Positions 1 through 9,692 of a stretch of 64,000 nucleotides of DNA are shown piece after piece. The DNA is from Mesorhizobium sp. YC-39 (GTDB lineage Bacteria; Pseudomonadota; Alphaproteobacteria; Rhizobiales; Rhizobiaceae), in contig NZ_JAOWPS010000001.1 in the NCBI RefSeq assembly GCF_025753795.1, positions 62,001-126,000 of the forward strand, written 5' to 3'. The notes beneath the pieces were generated by a model. The model saw only the letters and a program-made list of their open reading frames with translations, was not told the origin of the DNA and searched no databases. Position numbers and translations under genes: made by a program. Position 1 is the first letter of the stretch. Each line of letters opens with the position of its first letter.

Positions 1-1316
1 CCGATGCAGAACTGCGAAAAAATGACATCCAGTAGATCCTCGACGTCCACCGATCCGACGATTCGCCCGAGCCGGTCCGCCGCCAGGCGCAAATCCTCCG
101 CACGCAGCTCCTGCCCGCGCCCATCCTCGGTCAGGGCCGCAAGCAGAAAGCGTTTCGTCTCGTTGAGAAGTTCGACATGCCGCAGCCGCGACGGCAGGAT
201 ATCGCCAGCCTGCCCGATTTCCGCCGCGGCGCGGCGCCCGATCTCTTCCAGCAATTCCGACACACCGCTGCCATTCAGGACCGAAATAGCCGCATCGTAA
301 GCTGCGGCCGGCGACAGCGGCAGGATCAGATCGGCTTTTGTTCCAATCTTTAACACTGGGGCATTGGTTGGTATCGCGCCGACTGAGACCGGATTGGCCA
401 TGTCCTCCAGCACCAGCAGAAGGTCGGCGCCATGCGCCTTTGCGCGCGCCTTCTCTATGCCGATCGCCTCAACCTTGCCCGGCGCCTCGCGCAGACCAGC
501 CGTGTCGGTCACCCTTACCCGCATCCCCTGGAGATCCAGCACCACTTCAAGCAGATCGCGGGTCGTGCCGGGCTCATCGGTGACGATCGCCGCCTCGCGC
601 CGGGCCAGTGCGTTGAACAGGCTGGATTTTCCGGCATTCGGCGCGCCGAGGATAACGACTTCGAACCCATCGCGAATGATCTCGGCGGCCCGGAACCCTT
701 CGACATGATGGCCGATCTCGTCAATCATTGCCCCGACATCCGAACACACCGCCTCGGCCACCGAACCGGGTACATCATCCTCATCGGCAAAGTCGATCTC
801 GGCCTCGATCATCGCCCGGGCGTGGATGAGCCGCCGGCGCCAGCCAAGATAGAGCTCGCTCTGCGCGCCCTCGGCATTCCGCACCGCAAAGCGCCGCTGT
901 GCCTCGGTCTCGGCGTTAACGAGATCGGCCAGCGCCTCGGTCTCGACCAGGTCGACCTTGCCATTGAGAAACGCGCGCCGGGTGAATTCGCCGGGCTCGG
1001 CATGCCTGACGCCGTCAAGCCCCGTGATCGTCTCCAGCATTTTAGCGGCGACGGCGCGGCCGCCATGAACATGGAACTCGGCGACATCCTCGCCGGTAAA
1101 GCTGTGGGGAGCGGGGAAGAAGACAATCAACCCGGTATCGAGCAAGGTTCCATCTGGTGCGCGGAGCTTGCGCAGCGTCGCGATGCGGTCCTTAACCATA
1201 GTACCGGCAATCGTTTCGACTACGAATCGAGTCTGCGCGCCCGAAATGCGGATCACGGCGATGCCGGCGGGCAGGCGGCCGCTGGAAAGAGCAACAATGG
1301 AATCGCCTGAAATCAT
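1..1316 (-). CDS. mnmE: tRNA modification GTPase MnmE (cut by window edge, lacks last residue)
   Basis: MnmE works with MnmG to install the (carboxymethyl)aminomethyl group on wobble uridine 34 of certain tRNAs. The frame starts at ATG 1316 and begins MISGDSIVALSSGRLPAG. It has the N-terminal tetrahydrofolate-binding region and a GTPase G1 loop GAPNAGKSS at residues 224-232. It runs to the window edge in the hallmark C-terminal motif FCIG(K), so only the final lysine and the stop are missing. It lies divergently from the thioredoxin-domain gene with 62 bp between starts. In rhizobia mnmE sits beside mnmG, rsmG and parAB close to oriC, which fits this location. Confidence 0.95.
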   Translation of the reverse strand, partial: MISGDSIVALSSGRLPAGIAVIRISGAQTRFVVETIAGTMVKDRIATLRKLRAPDGTLLDTGLIVFFPAPHSFTGEDVAEFHVHGGRAVAAKMLETITGLDGVRHAEPGEFTRRAFLNGKVDLVETEALADLVNAETEAQRRFAVRNAEGAQSELYLGWRRRLIHARAMIEAEIDFADEDDVPGSVAEAVCSDVGAMIDEIGHHVEGFRAAEIIRDGFEVVILGAPNAGKSSLFNALARREAAIVTDEPGTTRDLLEVVLDLQGMRVRVTDTAGLREAPGKVEAIGIEKARAKAHGADLLLVLEDMANPVSVGAIPTNAPVLKIGTKADLILPLSPAAAYDAAISVLNGSGVSELLEEIGRRAAAEIGQAGDILPSRLRHVELLNETKRFLLAALTEDGRGQELRAEDLRLAADRLGRIVGSVDVEDLLDVIFSQFCI

Positions 1317-1378
1317 TTGCCCGCTCTCATGAAGCGCCCTAGCTATGCCTGTTCAATCCCTTTTCCGCCGAGTTGCCC

Positions 1379-3403
1379 GTGACATTGCCCGCGCAAAACC
1401 TGCTTGCCGAAGAAGCCAGCCCCTATCTGCAGCAGCATAGCGGCAATCCGGTGCATTGGCGGGCCTGGTCGCCCGCGGCACTTGCCGAAGCCAAGGCCCT
1501 GGAGCGGCCGATCCTGCTCTCCGTCGGCTATGCCGCCTGCCACTGGTGCCACGTCATGGCGCATGAGAGCTTCGAGAACGACGACGTCGCCGCCGTCATG
1601 AACCGTCTCTTCGTCAATATCAAGGTCGACCGCGAGGAGCGGCCGGACATCGACCAGATCTACATGGCCGCGCTGTCTTCGATGGGCGAGCAGGGCGGCT
1701 GGCCGCTGACCATGTTCCTGACCCCGGACGGCAAGCCGTTCTGGGGCGGCACCTATTTCCCGCGCGAGGCGCGCTACGGCCGCCCAGGCTTCATCCAGGT
1801 GATGGAAGCGGTCGACAAGGCCTGGCGCGACAAGCGGCCAAGCCTCAACCAGAGCGCCGACGGCTTGACCAATCATGTCGAGGCGCGGCTGGCCGGCGCC
1901 CATGCCAAGGCCGTGCTCGACCGCGACACGCTGGCGACACTCGCCAATGGCATTGACGGTATGATCGACAGGGAATTGGGCGGCCTGCGCGGCGCGCCCA
2001 AATTCCCCAATGCATCCTTCATGCACACCCTCTGGCTGTCCTGGCTGCGCGACGGCGCCACACCCCATCGCGACGCCGTGCTGCTCAGCCTCGAAAAGAT
2101 GCTGGCCGGCGGCATCTATGACCATGTCGGCGGCGGCCTGAGCCGTTACTCGACCGATGCTGAGTGGCTGGTGCCGCATTTCGAAAAGATGCTCTACGAC
2201 AACGCCCAGTCCATCCGCCTGTGCAACTGGGCCTATGCGGCATCAGGCAATGATTTGTTCCGGATACGAATCGAAGAGACGATAGACTGGCTGTTGCGCG
2301 AGATGCGCGTCGAAGGCGGCGCCTTCGCTGCAAGCCTCGATGCCGACAGCGACGGCGAGGAGGGGCTTTTCTACACCTGGGGCCGGGATGAGATCGAAGC
2401 CGTCCTTGGCGACGAATCAGCCTTGTTTTTAAAATACTTCACGCTTTCCAGGCCGCATGGCTGGGAAGGCAAGCCGATCCTTCATCAGACGGCTGCCCAG
2501 CAGCTGCAAAGCGTCGCCGATCATGACCGGCTCGTTCCCTTAAAGGAAAGATTGCTGACAGCGAGAGAAAACCGCGTCAGGCCTGGTCGCGACGGCAAGG
2601 CCCTGACCGACTGGAACGGCCTGATGATCGCCGCGCTTGCCGAAGCGGGGCGATCTCTTGGCCGGGCCGACTGGATCGAAGCGGCTGAAATTGCGTTTGC
2701 CCACATCGCCGATGCCGGCCAGGATGGCCGGTTGCCGCATTCTATGCTTGGCGCCAAGAAACTGTTTCCCGCCCTGTCCAGCGACTATGCCGCCATGACC
2801 AACGCCGCGATTGCACTGTCCGAGGCCACCGGCAAGTCGAAATACGTCGAGCGGGCAGGCGAATTCAGCAAACAGCTCGACCACTGGCACCAGGATGGTG
2901 ACAAGACCGGCTACTATCTGACCGCGTCGGACAGCACCGATGTGCCGATCCGCATCAGGGGCGATGTCGACGAAGCCGTTTCCTCGGCCACCGGCCAGAT
3001 CATCGAGGCTTTGGTTCGGTTGTCTTCCATCACCGGCGATCTCGATCTCCAGGAACGGACCTGGAAGGTCGCCGAACACGCTGCCGGCCGCGCCGCCCAC
3101 CAGACCTATGGCCAGGCCGGCATCGTCAATGCCTGCGCACTGGCGCTCGAACCGCTGAAGCTGGTGATCGTGGATAGTCCGGAAAACCCAAGGCTTGTTC
3201 CGGTTGCGAATCGAAATCCAGACCCGCGCCGGGTCGATATTGTGGTGAGGGTCGGAACGGAAGTGAATCGGCCGACATTGCCCGGTGGTATCCTGCCGCC
3301 AACCAATAAGCCCGGCGCGTGGCTGTGCACCGGGCAGGTGTGCTTGCCAGTGGTGACGGAAGCCGAAGAGCTGGAGCGCCTCTTGCGTCGTCCCTCTGGT
3401 TGA
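1379..3403 (+). CDS. Thioredoxin-domain protein of the DUF255/YyaL (SPATA20) family
   Basis: About 674 residues, full length for the family. The N-terminal thioredoxin-like fold contains the signature AACHWCHVM with a CxxC pair near residues 54 and 57. The rest resembles an (alpha/alpha)6 barrel of the glycosidase/epimerase type (for example the segment GGIYDHVGGGLSRYS). The cellular function is not established. A redox or sugar-processing role is usually guessed, and I infer nothing more specific. The start is uncertain: GTG 1379 is used, and TTG 1373 two codons upstream is equally possible. Neither has a clear ribosome binding site. It is transcribed against the leftward direction of its origin-proximal neighbours. 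Confidence 0.85.
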   Translation: MTLPAQNLLAEEASPYLQQHSGNPVHWRAWSPAALAEAKALERPILLSVGYAACHWCHVMAHESFENDDVAAVMNRLFVNIKVDREERPDIDQIYMAALSSMGEQGGWPLTMFLTPDGKPFWGGTYFPREARYGRPGFIQVMEAVDKAWRDKRPSLNQSADGLTNHVEARLAGAHAKAVLDRDTLATLANGIDGMIDRELGGLRGAPKFPNASFMHTLWLSWLRDGATPHRDAVLLSLEKMLAGGIYDHVGGGLSRYSTDAEWLVPHFEKMLYDNAQSIRLCNWAYAASGNDLFRIRIEETIDWLLREMRVEGGAFAASLDADSDGEEGLFYTWGRDEIEAVLGDESALFLKYFTLSRPHGWEGKPILHQTAAQQLQSVADHDRLVPLKERLLTARENRVRPGRDGKALTDWNGLMIAALAEAGRSLGRADWIEAAEIAFAHIADAGQDGRLPHSMLGAKKLFPALSSDYAAMTNAAIALSEATGKSKYVERAGEFSKQLDHWHQDGDKTGYYLTASDSTDVPIRIRGDVDEAVSSATGQIIEALVRLSSITGDLDLQERTWKVAEHAAGRAAHQTYGQAGIVNACALALEPLKLVIVDSPENPRLVPVANRNPDPRRVDIVVRVGTEVNRPTLPGGILPPTNKPGAWLCTGQVCLPVVTEAEELERLLRRPSG

Positions 3404-3464
3404 TTGACCGCCGCCGGTGGACTCGCCAATCTCAAACGTCCGCGAAGCCGCAGTTTACCATGCC

Positions 3465-3531
3465 TTCGTCATCCTAGGGCGGAGCAAGGAGCAAAGCGAC
3501 GCAGCGCAGACCCTAGGATCCATGCCGTGAC
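3465..3531 (+). repeat. Palindromic arm A1, left arm of the GIY-YIG element
   Basis: A 67 bp arm read outer to inner: it begins TTCGTCATCCTAGGGCGGAG and ends GGATCCATGCCGTGAC. The outer and inner thirds are complementary (ATCCTAGGG against CCCTAGGAT), so the single arm can fold into a hairpin. Its inverted partner is at 3921-3987, and the GIY-YIG gene lies between them. At least eleven related arms occur in the window. Confidence 0.85.
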
Positions 3532-3597
3532 ATTGGTCGTAGAATGCGGCGGATCAGAATGGCGCTTGTGCGCATCGACGCTCGCTACCCTGAAACC

Positions 3598-3885
3598 ATG
3601 ACCGGCTACGTCTACATGACCGCGAGCCAGAAGCGCGGCACGATCTACATTGGCGTTACCAATGATCTCGGCCGCCGCATGCCGGAGCACAAATCCGGCC
3701 AAGGTTCGTGCTTCGCCAGCCGCTACGGTGTGCAGCGTCTGGTCTGGTGCGAGGAATACTTCGACATCACCGACGCTATTCAACGCGAGAAATCCCTGAA
3801 GCGTTGGCCGCGCCAATGGAAAATCGACCTGATCGAGAAGATCAATCCGGAGTGGTTCGAGCTTTTTCGCGGGACGGGATGGTAG
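3598..3885 (+). CDS. GIY-YIG nuclease family protein, bracketed by inverted palindromic arms
   Basis: A 95-residue single-domain GIY-YIG endonuclease of the small UPF0213/YhbQ-like type. The two core motifs are GYVYMTA (residues 3-9) and TIYIGVTNDLGRR. A later QREKSLKRWPRQWKI stretch contains the presumed catalytic Glu. ATG 3598 is chosen because MTGYVYM matches the family start; an upstream in-frame codon would add about 18 unrelated residues. The gene sits between palindromic arms at 3465-3531 and 3921-3987, with 66 bp of leader and 35 bp of trailer. A frameshifted second copy inside the same arrangement lies at 34776-35061. Known members cut branched or mismatched DNA. A role in moving the arm-bounded unit is my inference. 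Confidence 0.88.
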   Translation: MTGYVYMTASQKRGTIYIGVTNDLGRRMPEHKSGQGSCFASRYGVQRLVWCEEYFDITDAIQREKSLKRWPRQWKIDLIEKINPEWFELFRGTGW

Positions 3886-3920
3886 CGTTCGGTTCTGGTC
3901 CGCCGGAGAACTGCCGCAAG

Positions 3921-3987
3921 GTAACGGCATGGATCCTGGGGTCTGCGCCGCGTCGCTGCGCTCCTTGCTCCGCCCTGGGATGACGAA
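3921..3987 (-). repeat. Palindromic arm A2, right arm of the GIY-YIG element
   Basis: Inverted counterpart of arm A1. On the plus strand it runs from GTAACGGCATGGATCC to GGGATGACGAA. Beyond it, about 70 bp of flank (to roughly 4059) also matches the flank of the second element at 34628-34702. This includes a small hairpin GGCTAATC...GATTAGCC and the segment CTGAAAGCAACTATCGAC. The mobile unit therefore probably extends past the arm. Confidence 0.82.
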
Positions 3988-4077
3988 GGGAGGGATGTTT
4001 CGGCTAATCTCCAATGTTGGCGATTAGCCCTGAAAGCAACTATCGACGTTCGCTGCCGAGGAATTGGTGAAGATGAA

Positions 4078-4104
4078 AGCAACTGCTGGCTGCCACCAGT
4101 TGCT
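4078..4104 (-). terminator. Possible rho gene terminator hairpin
   Basis: Inverted repeat AGCAACTG...CAGTTGCT (8 bp stem, 11 nt loop) just downstream of the rho stop. On the minus strand it is followed by TTTCATCTTC, a weak T-rich tail. Position and fold suggest an intrinsic terminator. The poor T tract keeps confidence low. Confidence 0.42.
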
Positions 4105-4122
4105 CTCGTGATCAGTCACCGC

Positions 4123-5388
<1,266 letters not shown>

Positions 5389-5563
5389 AGACGGACTCTG
5401 AATCGGATTTGGGAAAAAATATCGGCGGGATGCGACAAATGCCGGGCGCGGCCGAAAGCGATGAAGGGGCGGCGCATGACGGGAAGGAAGACCCGTCTTT
5501 TATCGTCGGTCGGGTGAAAGAGCAAGCCGCCTTTTGCTGGTTACCCAGCAGCACCAAGATGCG

Positions 5564-6112
5564 TCAGAACGGCTTCACGATAACCAGCACGACAATGACG
5601 ATCATCAGCAATGTGGGGATCTCATTGACGATCCGCCAGTGCCGCGCGGGCTTTTCGTTGCGATCCTCGGCGAATTTTCGCACTGCGCCCGCCAGATAGC
5701 CGTGAACGGCCGAGAGGCCAAGCACCGCGGCGATCTTAGCATGCAGCCAGCCGCCCTGAAAACCGAAGCCTTTCCAGGCCAGCCAGAGGCCGAACGCCCA
5801 GCTGACGACCATCGCCGGATTGATGATGCCGCGCAGCAGGCGGCGCTCCATCACCTTGAAGGTTTCCGACTGCACCGAGCCCTTCTCCACGTCGGCATGA
5901 TAGACCAGCAGCCGCGGCAGATAGAGCATGCCGGCCATCCACGAGATGACGGCAATCACATGGATCGCCTTTGCCCAGGGATAGAAATCCTCCGGCCCGA
6001 ACAGGAACAGCAGCCCGGCCAGAACGAGGAAAACGGCAATCGCGATTGCCGCACGGCGCATCGCCGCTCCGCCGCTATTGGCGCCCTGGCTGCCTTTTCC
6101 CATCATCGTCAT
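5564..6112 (-). CDS. hemJ: Protoporphyrinogen IX oxidase HemJ
   Basis: Membrane haem protein that oxidises protoporphyrinogen IX to protoporphyrin IX, the HemJ replacement for HemG/HemY in many alphaproteobacteria. It has 182 residues and about four membrane segments ([38 protein letters not shown] and two later ones). The conserved family segments [22 protein letters not shown] and NEIPTLLMI carry the haem-ligand histidine region. ATG 6112 overlaps the hemE stop in an ATGA junction, so hemE and hemJ are translationally coupled in one haem operon. Confidence 0.93.
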   Translation of the reverse strand: MTMMGKGSQGANSGGAAMRRAAIAIAVFLVLAGLLFLFGPEDFYPWAKAIHVIAVISWMAGMLYLPRLLVYHADVEKGSVQSETFKVMERRLLRGIINPAMVVSWAFGLWLAWKGFGFQGGWLHAKIAAVLGLSAVHGYLAGAVRKFAEDRNEKPARHWRIVNEIPTLLMIVIVVLVIVKPF

Positions 6113-7137
6113 GATGCGTTCCTCACCAGTCTCACCATCTGCTCGACATGCGCCAGCGGCGTCTCCGGCGTGATGCCATGGCCGAGATTGAAGATCAGCG
6201 GCCCATTGCCCAACGCCTTCAGGATCGCCTCTATGCCCTCGGCAAGCGCCTTGCCGCCGGCTACCAGCCGCAATGGGTCGAGATTGCCCTGGACAGCGCC
6301 ATCCCGCTGCAACTCTTGCGCCGCCGTCAGCGGCACGGTCCAGTCGAGGCCAAGGCCGGTCACGCCGGTCTTCCGGCGATAGCTCCGATAGTGATCGCCG
6401 GCGCCCTTGGGAAAGCCGATGATCGGAACATCGGGATGGACGGCTCGAACCTGCCTGACGATCTCCGCCACTGGCTGCACACAGAACAGTTCGAAAGACG
6501 CCTCGTCGAGCACGCCGGACCATGAGTCAAAAATCTGCACCACATCAGCGCCGGCCTCGATCTGGCGGATCAGATAGGCGGCGGAATGATCGGCCAGCAC
6601 TTTCAGCAGGCGCAAGAAAGCCGCAGGCTCACGATAGGCGAACAGCCGCGCCGGCGCCTGGTCGGGCGTGCCATGGCCGGCAATCATGTAGGTCGCCACC
6701 GTCCACGGTGCGCCGCAAAAGCCGATCAGCGTCGTCTCGCTGGGCAATTTCGCCCGCAACCGGCGAACCGCCTCGTAGACCGGTTCGAGATTCACGTGAA
6801 ACGTTTCGCCATCGAGAGCCGAAATCTCGGCCGCCGAGATCGGCGTCAGCAAAGGCCCACGGCCTTCCTCGAAGCGCACGTCGCGGCCCAGCGCATGCGG
6901 CACGACAAGGATATCGGAAAACAGGATCGAAGCGTCGAAGCCAAAGCGCTCGATCGGCTGCAGCGTGACCTCGACGGCAAGATCCGGATTGTAGCAAAGA
7001 TCAAGGAACGAGCCGGCGCGTTTACGGGTCTCCCGGTATTCCGGCAGATAGCGGCCGGCCTGACGCATCATCCAGAGCGGCGGCGGCGATGTCGTCTTGC
7101 CCTTCAGCACGTCCAGCATGATGCGGTTCTCAGGCAT
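6109..7137 (-). CDS. hemE: Uroporphyrinogen decarboxylase HemE
   Basis: Removes four acetate carboxyls from uroporphyrinogen III to give coproporphyrinogen III in haem synthesis; cytosolic. It has 342 residues, normal for the family. The substrate-binding [12 protein letters not shown] motif lies at residues 24-35 and the catalytic aspartate at D75 in [13 protein letters not shown]. The C-terminal [15 protein letters not shown] signature is present. It is the first gene leftward of the putative oriC. In Caulobacter hemE is the classic oriC neighbour. Confidence 0.97.
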   Translation of the reverse strand: MPENRIMLDVLKGKTTSPPPLWMMRQAGRYLPEYRETRKRAGSFLDLCYNPDLAVEVTLQPIERFGFDASILFSDILVVPHALGRDVRFEEGRGPLLTPISAAEISALDGETFHVNLEPVYEAVRRLRAKLPSETTLIGFCGAPWTVATYMIAGHGTPDQAPARLFAYREPAAFLRLLKVLADHSAAYLIRQIEAGADVVQIFDSWSGVLDEASFELFCVQPVAEIVRQVRAVHPDVPIIGFPKGAGDHYRSYRRKTGVTGLGLDWTVPLTAAQELQRDGAVQGNLDPLRLVAGGKALAEGIEAILKALGNGPLIFNLGHGITPETPLAHVEQMVRLVRNAS

Positions 7138-7166
7138 TCAGCACTCGCCTCTCCGGTGTAGTGAGC

Positions 7167-7391
7167 TTCGTCATCCCAGGGCGTAGCAGGAACGAAGCGA
7201 CGTTGCGGAGACCCTGGGATCCTTGCCGTGACCTCTGCGATACACGAAAGCGAATCAGAATCGAGTGCTTCTTCGCATCAGCAGGCGGATACAGTCGCCA
7301 TTCCGAACCGCTGCATTCCTCGACCAATGTCACGGCATGGATCCCAGGGTCTGCGCTCCGCTTCGCGTTCGCTCCGCCCTGGGATGACGAA
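7167..7391. repeat. MITE-like element: two inverted palindromic arms without the GIY-YIG gene
   Basis: Forward arm 7167-7232 (TTCGTCATCCCAGGGCGTAG to CTTGCCGTGAC) and inverted arm 7329-7391 enclose about 96 bp. Read on the minus strand, the interior next to the right arm (ATTGGTCGAGGAATGCAGCG) matches the leader of the GIY-YIG element at 3532 (ATTGGTCGTAGAATGCGGCG). It is therefore best explained as an internal-deletion derivative. It sits directly between hemE and the putative origin. Confidence 0.82.
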
Positions 7392-7722
7392 GGCTGGGTG
7401 GCCTGCAGCCAATCGCGAACGTTAGTGATCGGCGGTTGAAGGCCGGTCTGCAACGATCGTTCATGATCCCTTTTAGGCCAGGTCAAAGAGCCAAATCCTC
7501 TGCCTCTCCAGGCTTCTCTATAATCAAATATTCTATTTCTAAGATTCTTCTGATTCTAAGAGTCTGTTGGTTGTGGTGGTTGCAACCTGTCCCGCTTTAC
7601 CCCGGCAAAGGCCAGCCAGCATATTGTCGCGCGCTCCGCCGACAGGATTGTATGACTTTGTGGAAGGCCGGGAATCTCCAACTGGATTCAATGCGTTATC
7701 TCCGGCCCGAGGAAAACGGCCC

Positions 7723-7731
7723 TGTGGATGA
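7723..7731 (-). promoter_or_regulatory. Candidate DnaA box (one mismatch)
   Basis: TGTGGATGA differs from TGTGGATAA, the complement of the TTATCCACA consensus, at one position. It lies inside the putative oriC. Confidence 0.5.
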
Positions 7732-7800
7732 TACGAAGGCAAAAGCAACCGTCCACGGATTTGTCCCCAGCGGTCCGGCGAAGCCGACAGCGCATCGAAT

Positions 7801-7809
7801 TGTGGACAA
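7801..7809 (-). promoter_or_regulatory. Candidate DnaA box (one mismatch)
   Basis: TGTGGACAA, complement TTGTCCACA, one mismatch to consensus. It has the same orientation as the 7723 box, 78 bp away. Confidence 0.5.
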
Positions 7810-7859
7810 ACCGGCATCTGATACAGTCCCACCCAACCGGGCGATCTTTCCGTCCAGCC

Positions 7860-7868
7860 TTATCCACA
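7860..7868 (+). promoter_or_regulatory. Perfect DnaA box
   Basis: Exact TTATCCACA, 28 bp before the ppsR start codon and in opposite orientation to the two weaker boxes. Confidence 0.72.
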
Positions 7869-7895
7869 TCGGCCCACAGCTTGGAATGACCCCCT

Positions 7896-8717
7896 GTGAA
7901 CAAACCCCAGAGCTTCTTTCACCTTCATCTGATTTCCGATGCCACTGGCGAAACGCTGCTCGCCGCTGGCCGCGCGGCGTCGGCGCAATACAAGGATGCG
8001 CGCGCCATCGAGCATATCTATCCGCTCATCCGCACCGAAAAGCAGGTGACGAAGGTCTTCGAGGATATTGAGGAGGAGCCTGGCATCGTCCTTTATACCG
8101 TCGTCGACCAGAAGCTCGCCCGCGGCATCGATGAGCGCTGCGCCACCATGGGCCTGCCCTGTGTCTCGGTGCTGGAGCCGGTGCTGACGGTGTTCCAATC
8201 CTATCTCGGCACGCCGGCGGGCCGCCGCGTCGGCGCGCAGCATGTGCTCGACGCCGACTATTTCCGCCGCATCGACGCGCTCAACTTCACCATGGACCAT
8301 GATGACGGCCAGCTGCCGGCCAATATGGATGATGCCGACGTCGTGCTGATCGGCATCTCGCGCACTTCGAAGACGCCGACCAGCATCTATCTCGCCAATC
8401 GCGGCATCAAGACCGCCAACATCCCGATCGTGCTTGGCGTGCCGGTGCCGGAAAGCTTGGTCTACGCCAAGACACCTCTGATCGTTGGACTGGTCGCCAC
8501 CGCCGAGCGCATCTCGCAGGTCCGCCAGAACCGCATCCTCGGCAACACAAGTTCCTATGAACCGACCGACTATGTCGACCGTGCCGCGATCAACGAGGAG
8601 CTTGCCTATGCCCGCCAGATCTGCACCCGGCATGGCTGGCCGATGATCGATGTCAGCCGCCGCTCGATCGAGGAAACGGCAGCGGCGATCGTTGCCCTGC
8701 GGGGCAAGAACAGATAA
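7896..8717 (+). CDS. ppsR: Pyruvate, water dikinase/PPDK regulatory protein (DUF299 kinase/pyrophosphorylase)
   Basis: Bifunctional ADP-dependent kinase and Pi-dependent pyrophosphorylase that switches PEP synthase or pyruvate phosphate dikinase off and on. It has 273 residues. The N-terminus [14 protein letters not shown] is the family hallmark, and the P-loop-like [11 protein letters not shown] lies at 153-163. The start is GTG 7896, immediately right of the putative oriC. This gene is the RP001-type neighbour that flanks oriC opposite hemE in several alphaproteobacteria. Whether the target here is PpsA or PpdK cannot be told from this window. Confidence 0.92.
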   Translation: MNKPQSFFHLHLISDATGETLLAAGRAASAQYKDARAIEHIYPLIRTEKQVTKVFEDIEEEPGIVLYTVVDQKLARGIDERCATMGLPCVSVLEPVLTVFQSYLGTPAGRRVGAQHVLDADYFRRIDALNFTMDHDDGQLPANMDDADVVLIGISRTSKTPTSIYLANRGIKTANIPIVLGVPVPESLVYAKTPLIVGLVATAERISQVRQNRILGNTSSYEPTDYVDRAAINEELAYARQICTRHGWPMIDVSRRSIEETAAAIVALRGKNR

Positions 8718-8766
8718 TTGGGGCCGTGCGACGCATTGCTAACTCCACCGCCGCGTAGCTCGAAAG

Positions 8767-8833
8767 GTCACGGCATGGATCCTAGGGTCTGCGCCGCGTC
8801 GCTTCGCTCCTTGCTTCGCCCTAGGATGACGAA
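8767..8833 (-). repeat. Palindromic arm (inverted orientation), solo
   Basis: Arm running from GTCACGGCATGGATCC to AGGATGACGAA on the plus strand. With 8950-9015 it forms a pair whose outer ends face each other, opposite to the element arrangement. Between them lie the outer-flank sequences (AGCCAATCTCGAAGGTTTGC and GCCAATCTCTGACGGTTGAG). Confidence 0.78.
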
Positions 8834-8949
8834 GGGACGATCGTCTCAGCCAATCTCGAAGGTTTGCGACTTGCCAGCATCGTCACTTCCTATGCGGCGT
8901 CACACCTGCCAATCTCTGACGGTTGAGATTAGCCGTAGACTGTTATGCC

Positions 8950-9015
8950 TTCGTCATCCTAGGGCGGAGCAGGAGCGAAGCTCCGTCGCGAAGACCCTAG
9001 GATCCATGCCGTTAC
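8950..9015 (+). repeat. Palindromic arm (forward orientation), solo
   Basis: Arm running from TTCGTCATCCTAGGGCGGAG to GATCCATGCCGTTAC. Together with the 8767 arm it fills most of the 375 bp gap between ppsR and maf. No gene is visible in that gap. Confidence 0.78.
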
Positions 9016-9092
9016 GGTGGCCAAGGGGTGCGGCGGCCGCTAGCGCCCCACTCTGCAAGCATCTCAACCACGGGTAATCGGGCGCGAAAACC

Positions 9093-9692
9093 ATGACTGA
9101 AAAAATCATCCTCGCTTCGGGCAGTCCGTTCCGCAAGGCGATGCTCGTCAATGCCGGCGTCGCCATCGAGGAGGTTCCGCCTGAAGTCGATGAACGCGCT
9201 CTCGAAGCGCCGTTGCAGGACAGTGGCATTTCGCCGGAGGACGTTGCTCTCGTGCTCGCCGAGGCCAAGGCCACCGAGGTCAGCGAGCGCCGGCCCGGCG
9301 CCCTGGTGCTCGGCTGCGACCAGACGCTGTCGCTCGGTGACGAAGTGTTCCACAAGCCGGCCGATATGGAAGGCGCGCGCCGCCATCTCCTGGCGCTGTC
9401 GGGCAAGACCCATCAGCTCAACAGCGCCGCGGTGCTTGCCCGCGACGGCGAGATTCTATGGCGCCATGTCGGTGTCGCCAGCCTGACCATGCGAAAACTC
9501 GATCCTGCCTTCATCGGCCGCCATCTGGCGCGCGTCGGCGCCAAGGCGCTGGCCAGCGTCGGCGCCTATCAGATCGAGGGCGAAGGCATCCAGCTCTTTG
9601 AAAGAATCGAGGGCGACTATTTCACGATTGTCGGCCTGCCGCTGCTGCCGGTGCTGGCGAAGCTGCGCGAACTTGGAGCCATCGATGGCTGA
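9093..9692 (+). CDS. maf: Maf-like nucleotide pyrophosphatase
   Basis: Hydrolyses non-canonical or modified nucleoside triphosphates (house-cleaning) and has been linked to septum inhibition in Bacillus. It has 199 residues. The N-terminal [17 protein letters not shown] motif, the VLGCDQTL acid motif and the C-terminal [23 protein letters not shown] segment are as in the family. ATG 9093 follows the repeat pair. Its stop overlaps the aroE start by 8 bp, giving a maf-aroE-coaE operon next to the origin. Confidence 0.92.
   Translation: MTEKIILASGSPFRKAMLVNAGVAIEEVPPEVDERALEAPLQDSGISPEDVALVLAEAKATEVSERRPGALVLGCDQTLSLGDEVFHKPADMEGARRHLLALSGKTHQLNSAAVLARDGEILWRHVGVASLTMRKLDPAFIGRHLARVGAKALASVGAYQIEGEGIQLFERIEGDYFTIVGLPLLPVLAKLRELGAIDG

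Larger units (their letters stand above)
7440..7903. other. Putative chromosomal replication origin (oriC)
   Basis: Non-coding stretch at the point where gene direction flips from leftward (hemE, hemJ, rho, mnmE) to rightward (ppsR, maf, aroE, coaE). It holds a perfect DnaA box TTATCCACA at 7860-7868, TGTGGATGA at 7723-7731 and TGTGGACAA at 7801-7809 (each one mismatch). A weaker TGTGAACAA lies at 7895-7903. An AT-rich tract at about 7518-7553 (CTATAATCAAATATTCTATT) could serve as the unwinding element. The hemE/ppsR position matches oriC of Caulobacter. This is inference from position and motifs; no skew was computed. Confidence 0.75.

Noticed and set aside
432..1310. Long plus-strand open frame antisense to mnmE
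   Set aside because: It mirrors the MnmE frame in a GC-rich region and has no domain resemblance; the minus-strand MnmE motifs are unmistakable.
5476..5505. GACGGG...CCCGTC hairpin followed by TTTT between rho and hemJ
   Set aside because: The T tract is on the plus strand, while the flanking genes are on the minus strand, so it cannot terminate them; no plus-strand gene precedes it.
7436..8071. Plus-strand open frame spanning the putative oriC into ppsR
   Set aside because: The sequence lacks protein character and overlaps ppsR in another frame; the region is better explained as the origin.
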